DNA of 17,188 nucleotides from Spirochaetota bacterium (GCA_029565815.1 JAKQNL010000201.1:1-17188); one strand, 5' to 3'. Shown: positions 1-7,156, counted from the first letter of the stretch. Notes: a model not told the origin generated them from the sequence alone. Translations and numbers: made by a program.

Positions 1-1019
1 TGGTGGTGGACATGAAGGATGACTACGGCCGGCTACGCTTCGAGCCGCTGGATCCGCTGGTAAAGAGCATAGGCAGGGCAACCAATCCGCTGGACATTGA
101 GGCCTTTGCCAAGGAGATGAAAGCAAAGGGCCGCTACCTGGTAGCTCGTATCGTCGTGTTCAAGGACAAGCGCATGTACGAGCACGGCGGCGGCATGTAC
201 GCAGCCTGGGACGCTGCGGCAAAAGCCCCCTGGCTTGGCTACGAGAACATCAAGAAAGAAGTACCCGTTGCGCCGCCTCCCGGAGCCCCGCCGTCTACCG
301 CAGCGCCGGCTACAACAACGGTAACGGAAAAGAAATTTTACGACGAATACTGGGTGGACCCCTACTGCGAAAAAGTTTGGGAATACAATGTAGCGGTAGC
401 CCGGGAAGTGCTTGCCCGCGGCTTTGACGAGGTCCAGTTTGACTACATACGCTTCCCAACCGACGGCGTAAACCTGGAGCAGGCAAGCTACCGCTGGCGC
501 GATACGGGCATGGACAAGGAAAGCGCGCTCATGTCCTTCCTCAAATACGCCCGGGGCCATATTGACGGGCCCATAAGTATAGACATATACGGAGCAAACG
601 GCTGGTACCGCTCCGGGGTGCGCACCGGCCAGGATGTGGAACTCTTGTCGCACTATGTGGACGCGATTTGCCCGATGTTTTACCCGTCCCACTTCGAGCA
701 GGATTTCATGGCCTTCCCGCCGGCGGAAATGCGTCCGTACCGCATCTACTATATCGGGACTATGCGCAACTGGATCATTTCCCGCAAGAAAACGGTGATA
801 CGGCCGTACGCGCAGGCCTTTTACCTGAACGTGCGCTACGACCGAGAGTGGTACTCGCCGCGCTACATCAAGTTGCAGGTGGACGGAGTCAGGGACGCGT
901 CGAACCAGGGCATTACCTTCTGGAACAATTCCGGCAATTACGGCGACCTGCCCGTGCTGGAAAAGTCCTCGGACGGCCGCCTAACGCTTAAGCCAACAGC
1001 CCGCGGAGTTCTGGACTAA
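1..1019 (+). CDS. DUF4015 putative glycoside hydrolase, 5'-truncated
   Basis: The reading frame is already open at the left edge. The first visible residues (VDMKDDYGRL) match an internal DUF4015 motif of the form (V/I)VDxKDDxG, so the true start lies outside the window and 338 residues are visible. DUF4015 is a predicted TIM-barrel glycosidase-like domain. The hallmark segments are present: FDEVQFDYIRFP (near residue 142), SIDIYGANGW (near 193), AICPMFYPSHF (near 223) and GITFWNNSGNY (near 304). The paired acidic residues in DEVQFDY are the likely functional centre by analogy with TIM-barrel hydrolases. A Pro/Ala/Thr-rich low-complexity insert sits at about residues 86-108. The substrate is unknown; a cell-wall or extracellular glycan is plausible but only inferred. 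The stop codon overlaps that of the convergent LUD gene by 4 bp. The family call is firm, enzyme activity is not. Confidence 0.85.
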   Translation, partial: VVDMKDDYGRLRFEPLDPLVKSIGRATNPLDIEAFAKEMKAKGRYLVARIVVFKDKRMYEHGGGMYAAWDAAAKAPWLGYENIKKEVPVAPPPGAPPSTAAPATTTVTEKKFYDEYWVDPYCEKVWEYNVAVAREVLARGFDEVQFDYIRFPTDGVNLEQASYRWRDTGMDKESALMSFLKYARGHIDGPISIDIYGANGWYRSGVRTGQDVELLSHYVDAICPMFYPSHFEQDFMAFPPAEMRPYRIYYIGTMRNWIISRKKTVIRPYAQAFYLNVRYDREWYSPRYIKLQVDGVRDASNQGITFWNNSGNYGDLPVLEKSSDGRLTLKPTARGVLD

Positions 1020-1657
1020 AAGCCCAGGTCCTGCCCAACCAGAATGACGGTAAAATCCGACAAGGACGGCCGTTTGCGCAGGATCTGGTACACGCGGCAT
1101 ATCCTGGTTTCCAGCTCGCAGTCCATGCAGTAGCCCGTTTTGACGCATGGGTTTGGCCGGTCCAGGCGCTTGTTGTTCATGGGTGCTGCATACAGCTCGA
1201 TGCGCTCAAAAGCCTCATCCACATCCCGAACCAGCTTGTTCAGGCCGGCTATAACCACGGTAGCTTTTGGCCCAAAGCTGAGCGCTGCAACGCGGTTGCC
1301 CGTACCGTCCACGTTTACCAGCTGGCCGTCCAGGGTAACGGCATTCACACTCGATATGAATAAATCGCAGCTTAGCTGGGCCCGAAGCGTGTCCAGTTTC
1401 GCCTCTGAGGACAAACCCGGAGCGTTGTGATCCAGTATGGTGCAGTTTGCACCGGCTGCAAGCGCGCGAATGTCCAAGGCGGCCACGCTCATGGATCCGC
1501 CAAAGCCAACACGGGCGCCGGCTGTAAAAAACGGTTTTAGGGCAGCGATTGCGTCTTCTGCGCTGGGGGCGTACAAAGCCTTGAATCCGTTGCCCTTAAG
1601 CGCTGTAACGGCTGCACTTGCCAGGCTGTGTTCATGCCACTGTCGTACTGATTCCAT
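1016..1657 (-). CDS. LUD-domain (LutC/YkgG-type, DUF162) protein
   Basis: This is a 213-residue soluble protein of the LUD family, which includes the LutB/LutC lactate-utilisation proteins. Visible family motifs are GFGGSMSV (51-58), FISSVNAVTLDGQLVNVDG (100-118), NRVAALSFGPK (121-131) and the C-terminal ILVGQDLGF. A cysteine cluster C171-X5-C177-X2-C180-X6-C187 fits the PCxKTGxCxDC...RIC motif of stand-alone LUD proteins and could bind a metal or Fe-S cluster (inference). No LutA or LutB partner lies next to it, so lactate oxidation cannot be claimed. The frame stays open upstream into the tRNA, but the real start is the ATG at 1657, preceded by GGAAAGG about 7 nt away. It begins 64 nt downstream of tRNA-Leu and is probably co-transcribed with it. 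Confidence 0.85.
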   Translation of the reverse strand: MESVRQWHEHSLASAAVTALKGNGFKALYAPSAEDAIAALKPFFTAGARVGFGGSMSVAALDIRALAAGANCTILDHNAPGLSSEAKLDTLRAQLSCDLFISSVNAVTLDGQLVNVDGTGNRVAALSFGPKATVVIAGLNKLVRDVDEAFERIELYAAPMNNKRLDRPNPCVKTGYCMDCELETRICRVYQILRKRPSLSDFTVILVGQDLGF

Positions 1658-1721
1658 GGTTCTACCTTTCCGGGTGCGGCGGGGAGCCGTGTCCACCTGG
1701 GCTAAGAGCCCCAGGAAAGTT

Positions 1722-1804
1722 TGCCGGCAGTGGGACTTGAACCCACACATCCTCGCGGACAGCAGATTTTGAGTCTGCCGTGTCTGCCATTCCACCATGC
1801 CGGC
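1722..1804 (-). tRNA. tRNA-Leu (anticodon CAA)
   Basis: Read on the minus strand, the acceptor GCCGGCA (1804-1798) pairs perfectly with TGCCGGC (1729-1723). The D-arm has the TGGTGGAATGGCAGACAC form typical of leucine tRNAs. The anticodon stem GCAGA/TCTGC encloses the loop CTCAAAA, giving CAA. A long type-II variable arm follows, then the T-arm GTGGG-TTCAAGT-CCCAC (1746-1730). The discriminator is A and the CCA is not encoded, so it must be added by a nucleotidyltransferase. The length is 83 nt. The LUD gene follows 64 nt downstream. Confidence 0.95.
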
Positions 1805-1832
1805 GCTTGCGAACCCGTTTGTCGGGGCTTTC

Positions 1833-1862
1833 CTTGTACTACGGAGCATCGAGTCCGGTCAA
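1833..1862 (-). promoter_or_regulatory. probable sigma70-type promoter of tRNA-Leu and the LUD gene
   Basis: On the minus strand, TTGACC (1862-1857) and TACAAG (1838-1833) are separated by 18 bp. This would start transcription about 20 nt before the mature tRNA 5' end, suiting RNase P processing. The -35 is strong (5 of 6 matches), the -10 moderate. This is motif evidence only. Confidence 0.45.
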
Positions 1863-1887
1863 GCTCAAGCCAAGGCGGTTTTAAGCT

Positions 1888-1936
1888 TAGTGTTACGAAG
1901 ATTTGGGATGGATTACCCCTAAGCTTCGTAGCACTA
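1888..1936 (+). repeat. inverted repeat with alternative pairings in the leader of the GGDEF-EAL gene
   Basis: Arms 1888-1900 (TAGTGTTACGAAG) and 1924-1936 (CTTCGTAGCACTA) form a 13-bp stem with a 23-nt loop. The single non-Watson-Crick position is a G.U pair only if the plus strand is the RNA, so it would be a plus-strand structure. A second perfect 8-bp pairing, AAGCTTAG (1883-1890) with CTAAGCTT (1919-1926), shares bases with it and cannot form at the same time. No known riboswitch consensus was recognised. Confidence 0.5.
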
Positions 1937-2020
1937 GTCGTTTTACGCCACCCTTCTGCTTGTAGGGACCTCTAAAAACCATAGAGTTTTTAGAGGTTCC
2001 CTTGTGCTTGCCACTAGTCG
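1932..2020 (+). repeat. 9-bp direct repeat CACTAGTCG flanking the second hairpin
   Basis: CACTAGTCG occurs at 1932-1940 and again at 2012-2020, 80 bp apart. The two copies flank the hairpin at 1965-2001. Each copy contains the palindrome ACTAGT. The meaning is unknown. It may be an operator pair or the scar of a small insertion, and chance cannot be excluded for so short a repeat. Confidence 0.3.
1965..2001 (+). promoter_or_regulatory. stable hairpin covering the SD of the GGDEF-EAL gene
   Basis: Arm 1969-1979 (CCTCTAAAAAC) pairs perfectly with 1986-1996 (GTTTTTAGAGG) around a 6-nt loop. The stem extends by A1968-T1997 and, with a one-base bulge, by GGG (1965-1967) with CCC (1999-2001). The only SD-like sequence before the GTG at 2004, AGAGG at 1992-1996, lies inside the 3' arm. 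The element could control translation. It has no U-tract and so is not a standard terminator. Confidence 0.5.
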
Positions 2021-4448
2021 GGCTTATGCTAGAGCGATGATATCCAAACGACGCGGTGAATTGGCCCGCATCCAGGCAAGCATTTCAGAATTCCTATCCA
2101 TGCTTACCCGCCCGAGGGACACTGTCGAGCCTATGGGTCTTGCTGCCGCCCGGCAGAGAGCGGTCAAAGCCATGCTGTTTGCCAGCTTTCTGGCGGGGAT
2201 AGTGCTTTCGGCTCCCGTCATAGCCCGAGGCCTGGCGGCCAGAGATTTAGGAAAAGCTGTTTTGTATATCACGGCCTACCTTGTAGCGGCGCTTGCGTTC
2301 GCTGTCCATGGATTTGCGCCTGCCTTTCAGTATGGCGCAAGCGTTTCCATGCTCATACTACTTGGCGCATCCCAATTTGCGTTTTTTGCTTCGCCCGTAG
2401 AAGGCGTTATATGGCTCATGGCAGCTCCCCCGCTGGCCACCTTCCTTCTGGGAACGCTTGCCGGCTCGATTTATTTTGTACTGGGTTTAGCGATCACGCT
2501 GTCTGCCGTCTGGGCGTCTACCCACGGGCATGCAGGCTGGGCCATTCCCCAGGGCTGGACGGAAATCTGCCTGTCGGCCGGAATCTCTGATTTGCTCTGT
2601 ATCATCTGTGCGAGCATAGGCGGGACCAATAGCCTTGCCATGGAAAAAGAACAAACCCTGCTTAAAAAGGAACGCGCGGAACGGCAGGCATCCATAAGCC
2701 GTCTGGAACTGAACCTGGCCGGAGCGCAAAACGAGCTGGCTTCCGCCAGGCACCTGGCAAGCCGGCGCGAAACCATGTTCCGAGCGGTGGTGGAACACGG
2801 TACCGATGTGCTCATGATACTGGAGCCAGACGCACGCATACGGATGGCAAGCGAGTCGGTACACACGGTGCTCCACTACGACGCGTCGGAGTTGGAAGGC
2901 CGCGACCTGTTCAGCCTTTGCTCCCCGGAAGACACAAAAAACGCGCGGGCTATCTTCAATTCCGCTATGGTATCCGATCTGCCAGCGTTTTCCACATCCA
3001 TGGAAATGATAAAAAAAACCGGCCAAACGGTTCAGGTGCAGATATTCGTTTCAAACTACCTGCACAATGCCGACATTGCCGGCCTTATGCTTTCCATACG
3101 GGATCTTACCTTCCAGAAAAAAGCCGAGGCAAAAGCCGCCTTCTACGAACAGCACGACCAGCTGACGGGGCTTCCAAACCGGGAAACGCTGGTCCGCGAG
3201 CTGGAACGGGCGGTAACTATCGCCAGAAACCGTAACCGCGTGTTCGGCGTCATGGCCCTTGGCCTGGACCACTTCCGGCGCATCAACGACATGCACGGAA
3301 CCGAAGCAGGCGACCAGGTGCTCAAAGCCGTATCCGAAGCGCTTAAGCTGCAGTTCCGCAATGACGACATCATTGCCCGCTACCGCGGCGACATGTTCTA
3401 TATACTCTTTCCGGAAATCAGCTCCCAGGAGCATATAAAAGACATTATCGCGAAAGCAAAAACCGCATTCGAAAAGCCATACGCCATTCCTCCTGGCGAG
3501 CATGTGCTGCTTACCGCATCGATGGGCGTTGCCCTGTTCCCGAACGACGGCCGTGAATCGTCGGAACTGATGCGTAACGCAGATACCGCGCTGTACATGG
3601 CTAAGGAATCCGGCAGGGACTGCTACCGCCTTTTTGACGCGGCCCTTAACAGCCTGTTGGTGGAACGGCAGCGCATAGAAAACGACCTGAGTACATCCAT
3701 CGAGCAGAGCCGCTTTGAGCCGTGGTTCCAGCCGAAGGTGGACGCAAACGGCTGCATAGTCGGGGCGGAAGCCCTGGTCCGCTGGCGGCATCCGTCGGGC
3801 CAGATAAAAGCGCCAGGCTATTTCATCGAGATAGCCGAGAAGAACGGCAGCATAGACCGCATAGGCGATATCATGCTCCGCGCAACCTGCAGGGCAGCCT
3901 CTGATTGGCATAGGCGCGGGTTATTGCAGGTTCCCATATCGGTAAACTTGTCGCCCAGGCAGTTTGGCAAGGAAACGCTGATAGAAGATATACGCTCCAT
4001 TTTGCTGGAAGAAAACATGGATCCACGCCTGGTGGAATTCGAGATAACCGAAAGCGGCATGATGGAGAACGAGCAGGAAGGCATACGCAAACTGAACCAG
4101 CTTAAAGATCTTGGGTCTTCGGTTTCCATCGACGATTTTGGAACCGGCTACTCGTCGTTCTCTAAGCTGAAGGATTTTCCCATAGACACCCTGAAGCTGG
4201 ACAAGTCCTTTGTGGATCCGCTGCCGGGCGAGCGTAACGCGTCCATCATCGCGTCGGCCATTGTGGATCTTGCGCACACCCTCAAATTCGACGTGGTCGC
4301 CGAAGGTGTCGAGACGCAGGACCAGCTGCAGTTCCTGAGCGCTATTTTTTGCGATACATTCCAGGGCTACTTGTTTTCAAAACCGGTTCCCGCACACGAA
4401 TTCGAAGCTATGCTTGCTTCGGGCAAGCCGCTGGCCCACACATGCTAG
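2004..4448 (+). CDS. membrane PAS-GGDEF-EAL protein, probable c-di-GMP phosphodiesterase
   Basis: This protein has 814 residues if started at the GTG at 2004. Order of parts: N-terminal cytoplasmic segment, about six membrane helices (roughly 52-220), a coiled coil (about 222-258), a PAS domain (about 260-370), then GGDEF and EAL domains. The GGDEF signature reads RGDMF (461-465), so the catalytic Glu is lost and cyclase activity is unlikely. The inhibitory I-site RxxD is kept five residues upstream (RNDD). The EAL domain looks active: E589-A-L, N648, E680, the D710-D711 pair, K734 and E767 in AEGVET are all present. It should hydrolyse c-di-GMP to pGpG at the inner membrane, with GGDEF and PAS as sensory domains. 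The start is uncertain: GTG 2004 has the SD AGAGG at 7 nt, but it is buried in a hairpin. ATG 2037 is in frame but has no SD. A PAP2 gene follows after 42 bp. Confidence 0.92.
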   Translation: MLATSRAYARAMISKRRGELARIQASISEFLSMLTRPRDTVEPMGLAAARQRAVKAMLFASFLAGIVLSAPVIARGLAARDLGKAVLYITAYLVAALAFAVHGFAPAFQYGASVSMLILLGASQFAFFASPVEGVIWLMAAPPLATFLLGTLAGSIYFVLGLAITLSAVWASTHGHAGWAIPQGWTEICLSAGISDLLCIICASIGGTNSLAMEKEQTLLKKERAERQASISRLELNLAGAQNELASARHLASRRETMFRAVVEHGTDVLMILEPDARIRMASESVHTVLHYDASELEGRDLFSLCSPEDTKNARAIFNSAMVSDLPAFSTSMEMIKKTGQTVQVQIFVSNYLHNADIAGLMLSIRDLTFQKKAEAKAAFYEQHDQLTGLPNRETLVRELERAVTIARNRNRVFGVMALGLDHFRRINDMHGTEAGDQVLKAVSEALKLQFRNDDIIARYRGDMFYILFPEISSQEHIKDIIAKAKTAFEKPYAIPPGEHVLLTASMGVALFPNDGRESSELMRNADTALYMAKESGRDCYRLFDAALNSLLVERQRIENDLSTSIEQSRFEPWFQPKVDANGCIVGAEALVRWRHPSGQIKAPGYFIEIAEKNGSIDRIGDIMLRATCRAASDWHRRGLLQVPISVNLSPRQFGKETLIEDIRSILLEENMDPRLVEFEITESGMMENEQEGIRKLNQLKDLGSSVSIDDFGTGYSSFSKLKDFPIDTLKLDKSFVDPLPGERNASIIASAIVDLAHTLKFDVVAEGVETQDQLQFLSAIFCDTFQGYLFSKPVPAHEFEAMLASGKPLAHTC

Positions 4449-4490
4449 GCATGGTAGCAGCGCAGTGCCACAGCATATAAAGGAGATAGC

Positions 4491-5384
4491 ATGACAGACA
4501 GCCTTGTAACCTGGGGACTCGATTGTATCCGCAGCGTGCAAACAGTAGCCAGCCCGGCATTGACTGCGTGCATGCGCGTCCTAACCCTTATGGGTTCGGA
4601 ATATTTCTACCTGCTTATCCTGCCGGTTATCTTCTGGTGCGTGGACGAACGCTTCGGAGTCCGCTTTGGCCTGGTTATTCTTTTTTCAACCTGGGTAAAT
4701 GCGGCCATCAAGCAGGCGGTAGCGCTGGCTCGACCTTTTACGGTTGATCCGAGCGTTGGGCTTTCCCATGAAAGCACCTACAGCTTTCCGTCCAACCATG
4801 CCCAGGGTTCTGCCGTGTTCTGGGGTCTTGCTTCGCAGAAAATAAAAAACCCCTGGGGCCTTATACTAGCCGTGGTAGTACCGCTGGCTATAGGTTTTTC
4901 GCGCATATACCTGGGCGTGCATTACCCGACAGATGTTGCGATAGGCTGGATACTGGGCTGGTCTTTTGCCGTTCTATGGATTGTTTTAGGCAAACGGCTG
5001 GAAATGAGCCTAGCCCGCCTGCAGCGCCGCGTTAAAGTGATACTGATAGCCCCCCTTACCCTTGGCATGAATGCGCTTACCGCCAACGACACAAACCTTA
5101 CGGGCGTGTTTTTCGGCACTGCGCTGGGTTCCGTGTTCATGTTCGACATGGTGCGTTTTGACGCGAGCGAAGGCAAAGCCGGCAAAAAGCTTTTACGGTT
5201 TGTGCTCGGCGCAGTAGGCTTGGTGCTTATCTATTTTGGCGGCAAACTGGTATCGCCAAAGCAAGGCAACGACCTGTACGCATTATTCCGTTTTATACGC
5301 TATGCGCTGGTAGGAGCCTGGGTTTCCTTAGGCGCTCCGGCGCTGTTTGTGAAGCTTGGTTTAGGCGCACGGCATAGCGATTAG
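4491..5384 (+). CDS. PAP2-family integral membrane phosphatase
   Basis: This 297-residue protein has multiple membrane helices and the complete PAP2 (type 2 phosphatidic acid phosphatase) signature: K74-X6-R81-P82, then P100-S-N-H103, then S137-R138-X5-H144-X3-D148. H103 is the expected nucleophile-type histidine, with H144 and D148 completing the charge relay. Such enzymes dephosphorylate lipid phosphates such as phosphatidate or undecaprenyl pyrophosphate at the membrane face; which substrate applies here cannot be read from sequence. After the PAP2 core, the C-terminal third holds further hydrophobic helices. The start ATG is preceded by AAAGGAG at 5 nt. It lies 42 bp behind the c-di-GMP gene and is probably in its operon. 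Its TAG overlaps the stop of convergent ApbE by 4 bp. Confidence 0.92.
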   Translation: MTDSLVTWGLDCIRSVQTVASPALTACMRVLTLMGSEYFYLLILPVIFWCVDERFGVRFGLVILFSTWVNAAIKQAVALARPFTVDPSVGLSHESTYSFPSNHAQGSAVFWGLASQKIKNPWGLILAVVVPLAIGFSRIYLGVHYPTDVAIGWILGWSFAVLWIVLGKRLEMSLARLQRRVKVILIAPLTLGMNALTANDTNLTGVFFGTALGSVFMFDMVRFDASEGKAGKKLLRFVLGAVGLVLIYFGGKLVSPKQGNDLYALFRFIRYALVGAWVSLGAPALFVKLGLGARHSD

Positions 5385-6430
5385 AAAGCTAGCGGGCTCA
5401 GGGTAAAATCCGGATTCTGTAGCGTAAAGATTTTTTGTAAGCCCGAGCTGACATACACCCGCCGCTCTTCGTCCACAAAGACCGCTTCCACGTCCGGCAA
5501 GCGCTCGGCAAGCTCCATGCCGGCTGCAAGCCCCATGGCAAACAGGCTGGTGGACAGGCCGTCCGCGTCCACCGAGCTAGCCGCGATCACGGTAATAGAT
5601 GTAAGCCCGTTGCGTATCGGGTAGCCGCTCTTCGTATCCAGAATGTGGTGATAGCGCATGCCGTCTTCACCGATAAAAAAGCGCTCGTACACGCCGCTGG
5701 TTACCATGGTCGCCTCGCCCTGCAGTTCGACGACGCCCAGGTATGCGCCGCGCTGGTCAAGAGGATTCTGGATGCCTACACGCCAGGGCTGTCCGTCTGG
5801 CTTCTTCCCTACTACCTTGATGTTGCCGCCCAAATCCACCACCGCCGCGTGTACGCCGTGCTCCGACAAGATATGCGCAGCCTCATCGGCCGCATAGCCT
5901 TTTGCGATGGCGCCAAGATCCAGCCTCATGCCTTTTTTTGCAAGGAATACCGTGCCCGCACTGTCGTCTACCAGGACGGATGCAGCGTCGACCAAGGGCA
6001 GGGCATCTTGTATTTCCGCAACGCTAGGTATGCGTTCGCCCTCCATCCCTATGTTCCACAGTTTTACAAGCGGCCCGATGGAAGGGTCAAAAGCGCCACC
6101 GGACAGCGACGCGTACGACAAAGCCTTTTCGAGCACGAACAGAAGATCCTTGGGCGCGGACACGGGCCGTATGCCGGCGGCATCGTTGATGGAAGCCAAG
6201 GCTGTGCCCGGAGCGTTTGCGCTCATGGTCGCATCGATTTCGCGTATCCGCGCGAATGCAGCATCCAGAGCCTGGGCAGAATAACCGTCAAAGACCCGTA
6301 TGCTGCACACGGTTCCCAAAGCGAGTTCCGATCCGTCACCGGCAACAGGCTTTCCTTTCGCTCCGGCAGAACAGGAAGCAAACACAAAAGCCGCAAACAC
6401 AAGCGCGCAACGGTACGTGAATCTATTCAT
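5381..6430 (-). CDS. apbE: ApbE/Ftp-type FAD:protein FMN transferase lipoprotein
   Basis: This 349-residue protein starts with a lipoprotein signal peptide (MNRFTYRC then LVFAAFVFASC, lipid-anchored Cys20). ApbE motifs follow: GGAFDPSIGPLVKLW (111-125), LDLGAIAKGYAAD (170-182), VDLGGNI (198-204), TSGVYERFF (244-252), HHILDTKSGYP (261-271) and the metal-binding segment SSVDADGLST (285-294). The family transfers FMN from FAD to a threonine of target proteins such as NqrB, NqrC or RnfG/RnfD. The Treponema pallidum member (Ftp) can also hydrolyse FAD. It would act outside the inner membrane. The start at 6430 is chosen over an upstream in-frame ATG because it gives the lipobox and has AGAGG 5 nt before it. 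It sits 11 bp behind the hydrolase stop, so the two form an operon. No flavinylation target is in the window. Confidence 0.94.
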   Translation of the reverse strand: MNRFTYRCALVFAAFVFASCSAGAKGKPVAGDGSELALGTVCSIRVFDGYSAQALDAAFARIREIDATMSANAPGTALASINDAAGIRPVSAPKDLLFVLEKALSYASLSGGAFDPSIGPLVKLWNIGMEGERIPSVAEIQDALPLVDAASVLVDDSAGTVFLAKKGMRLDLGAIAKGYAADEAAHILSEHGVHAAVVDLGGNIKVVGKKPDGQPWRVGIQNPLDQRGAYLGVVELQGEATMVTSGVYERFFIGEDGMRYHHILDTKSGYPIRNGLTSITVIAASSVDADGLSTSLFAMGLAAGMELAERLPDVEAVFVDEERRVYVSSGLQKIFTLQNPDFTLSPLAF

Positions 6431-6441
6431 GGCAGCCTCTA

Positions 6442-7107
6442 TCAAAGGTAATAATTTTTTTCGCGGCCTATGCTGGTCGATTCGCCGTGACCGGGCCAGA
6501 CACGTGTCGCATCCGGCAAAACGCACAGCGTCTCGCGGATAGAACGCACAAGAGCCCGCTCATCGGAATCATGGTTGTCGGTGCGACCCCGGCCGTCGCG
6601 GAACAGGGTGTCCCCGGACAGCACCGCGCTTCCGCCTTCGGCCACGATGCAGGAACTGCCTGGCGTATGACCGGGCGTGTGCAATGCATACAGGTCCGTG
6701 CCCGGAAAGCGAAACCCGTTGCCGTACCAGACATCCGGTAGCGGAATCGGCTTCCAGTGCTTGGAGAAATATGCCGATGCCCGTATGTCAGCGAACACAC
6801 GCCGGTTTGTCGCCTCCGCTGGCGGTCCAAAATATGCGCTATCGCCCTGGGGCGCATAGACAGTAAGCGTGTAGCCCTGTGCTCGCAGGCTGTCTACCAC
6901 TTCGGGCAAAGCCGATACATGATCCAGGTGGCCGTGCGTGCAAATGACGAGTATTTCCTGTGTGCCGATTCTTTGCATAGACAGCTGCGCCTCGGCCACT
7001 ATCCTGTCCGCTTCGTCACCCGGGTCTATGATTGCTAGAGCCTGTCCGTAACGCTCCACCAGATAGACGTTTTCACCTATCGGGCCTACACTGAAGTCTC
7101 GTATCAT
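6442..7107 (-). CDS. metallo-beta-lactamase-fold hydrolase, glyoxalase II-like
   Basis: This 221-residue protein has the full metal-binding set of the fold: T57-H58-G-H60-L-D62-H63, H147 in HTPGHTPG, D166 in SGDTLF and H207 in PGHG. The short form and the SGDTLFRDGRGRTD segment resemble the GloB-like/YcbL hydrolases, which cleave thioesters such as S-lactoylglutathione analogues. The substrate here is not determinable, and it lacks the C-terminal domain of classical hydroxyacylglutathione hydrolase. No signal peptide is visible, so it is cytoplasmic. It is first in a two-gene operon with apbE. There is no SD before the ATG at 7107, and a good -10 ends 8 nt upstream, suggesting a leaderless mRNA. 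Confidence 0.9.
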   Translation of the reverse strand: MIRDFSVGPIGENVYLVERYGQALAIIDPGDEADRIVAEAQLSMQRIGTQEILVICTHGHLDHVSALPEVVDSLRAQGYTLTVYAPQGDSAYFGPPAEATNRRVFADIRASAYFSKHWKPIPLPDVWYGNGFRFPGTDLYALHTPGHTPGSSCIVAEGGSAVLSGDTLFRDGRGRTDNHDSDERALVRSIRETLCVLPDATRVWPGHGESTSIGREKNYYL

Positions 7108-7115
7108 GGCTGTTC

Positions 7116-7144
7116 ATAGTATCGACTGCCCTAGCCCGTGACAA
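7116..7144 (-). promoter_or_regulatory. sigma70-type promoter of the hydrolase-apbE operon
   Basis: On the minus strand, TTGTCA (7144-7139) and TACTAT (7121-7116) are separated by exactly 17 bp. Each has five of six consensus bases. The predicted start site falls at about 7107-7109, on or beside the ATG at 7107. Confidence 0.6.
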
Positions 7145-7156
7145 GCGGAGGAAGCC

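Noticed and set aside
1698..1717. Hairpin after the tRNA (6-bp stem CCTGGG/CCCAGG) as a terminator
   Set aside because: No U-tract follows on the minus strand, and the LUD gene starts 40 nt later. It may mark tRNA processing, but termination is not supported.
1658..1849. N-terminal extension of the LUD protein
   Set aside because: The extra residues are a translation of the tRNA-Leu gene and its flank. The ATG at 1657 has its own SD.
1883..2003. c-di-GMP (GEMM) riboswitch before the GGDEF-EAL gene
   Set aside because: The conserved GEMM core sequences are not present. Only unclassified stems can be seen.
3051..3911. 286-codon open frame on the minus strand inside the GGDEF-EAL gene
   Set aside because: It is opposite clear GGDEF and EAL motifs, and no SD or family resemblance was seen.
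5645..6451. 268-codon open frame on the plus strand opposite apbE
   Set aside because: ApbE motifs and a lipobox identify the minus strand as coding, and the antisense product has no recognisable features.
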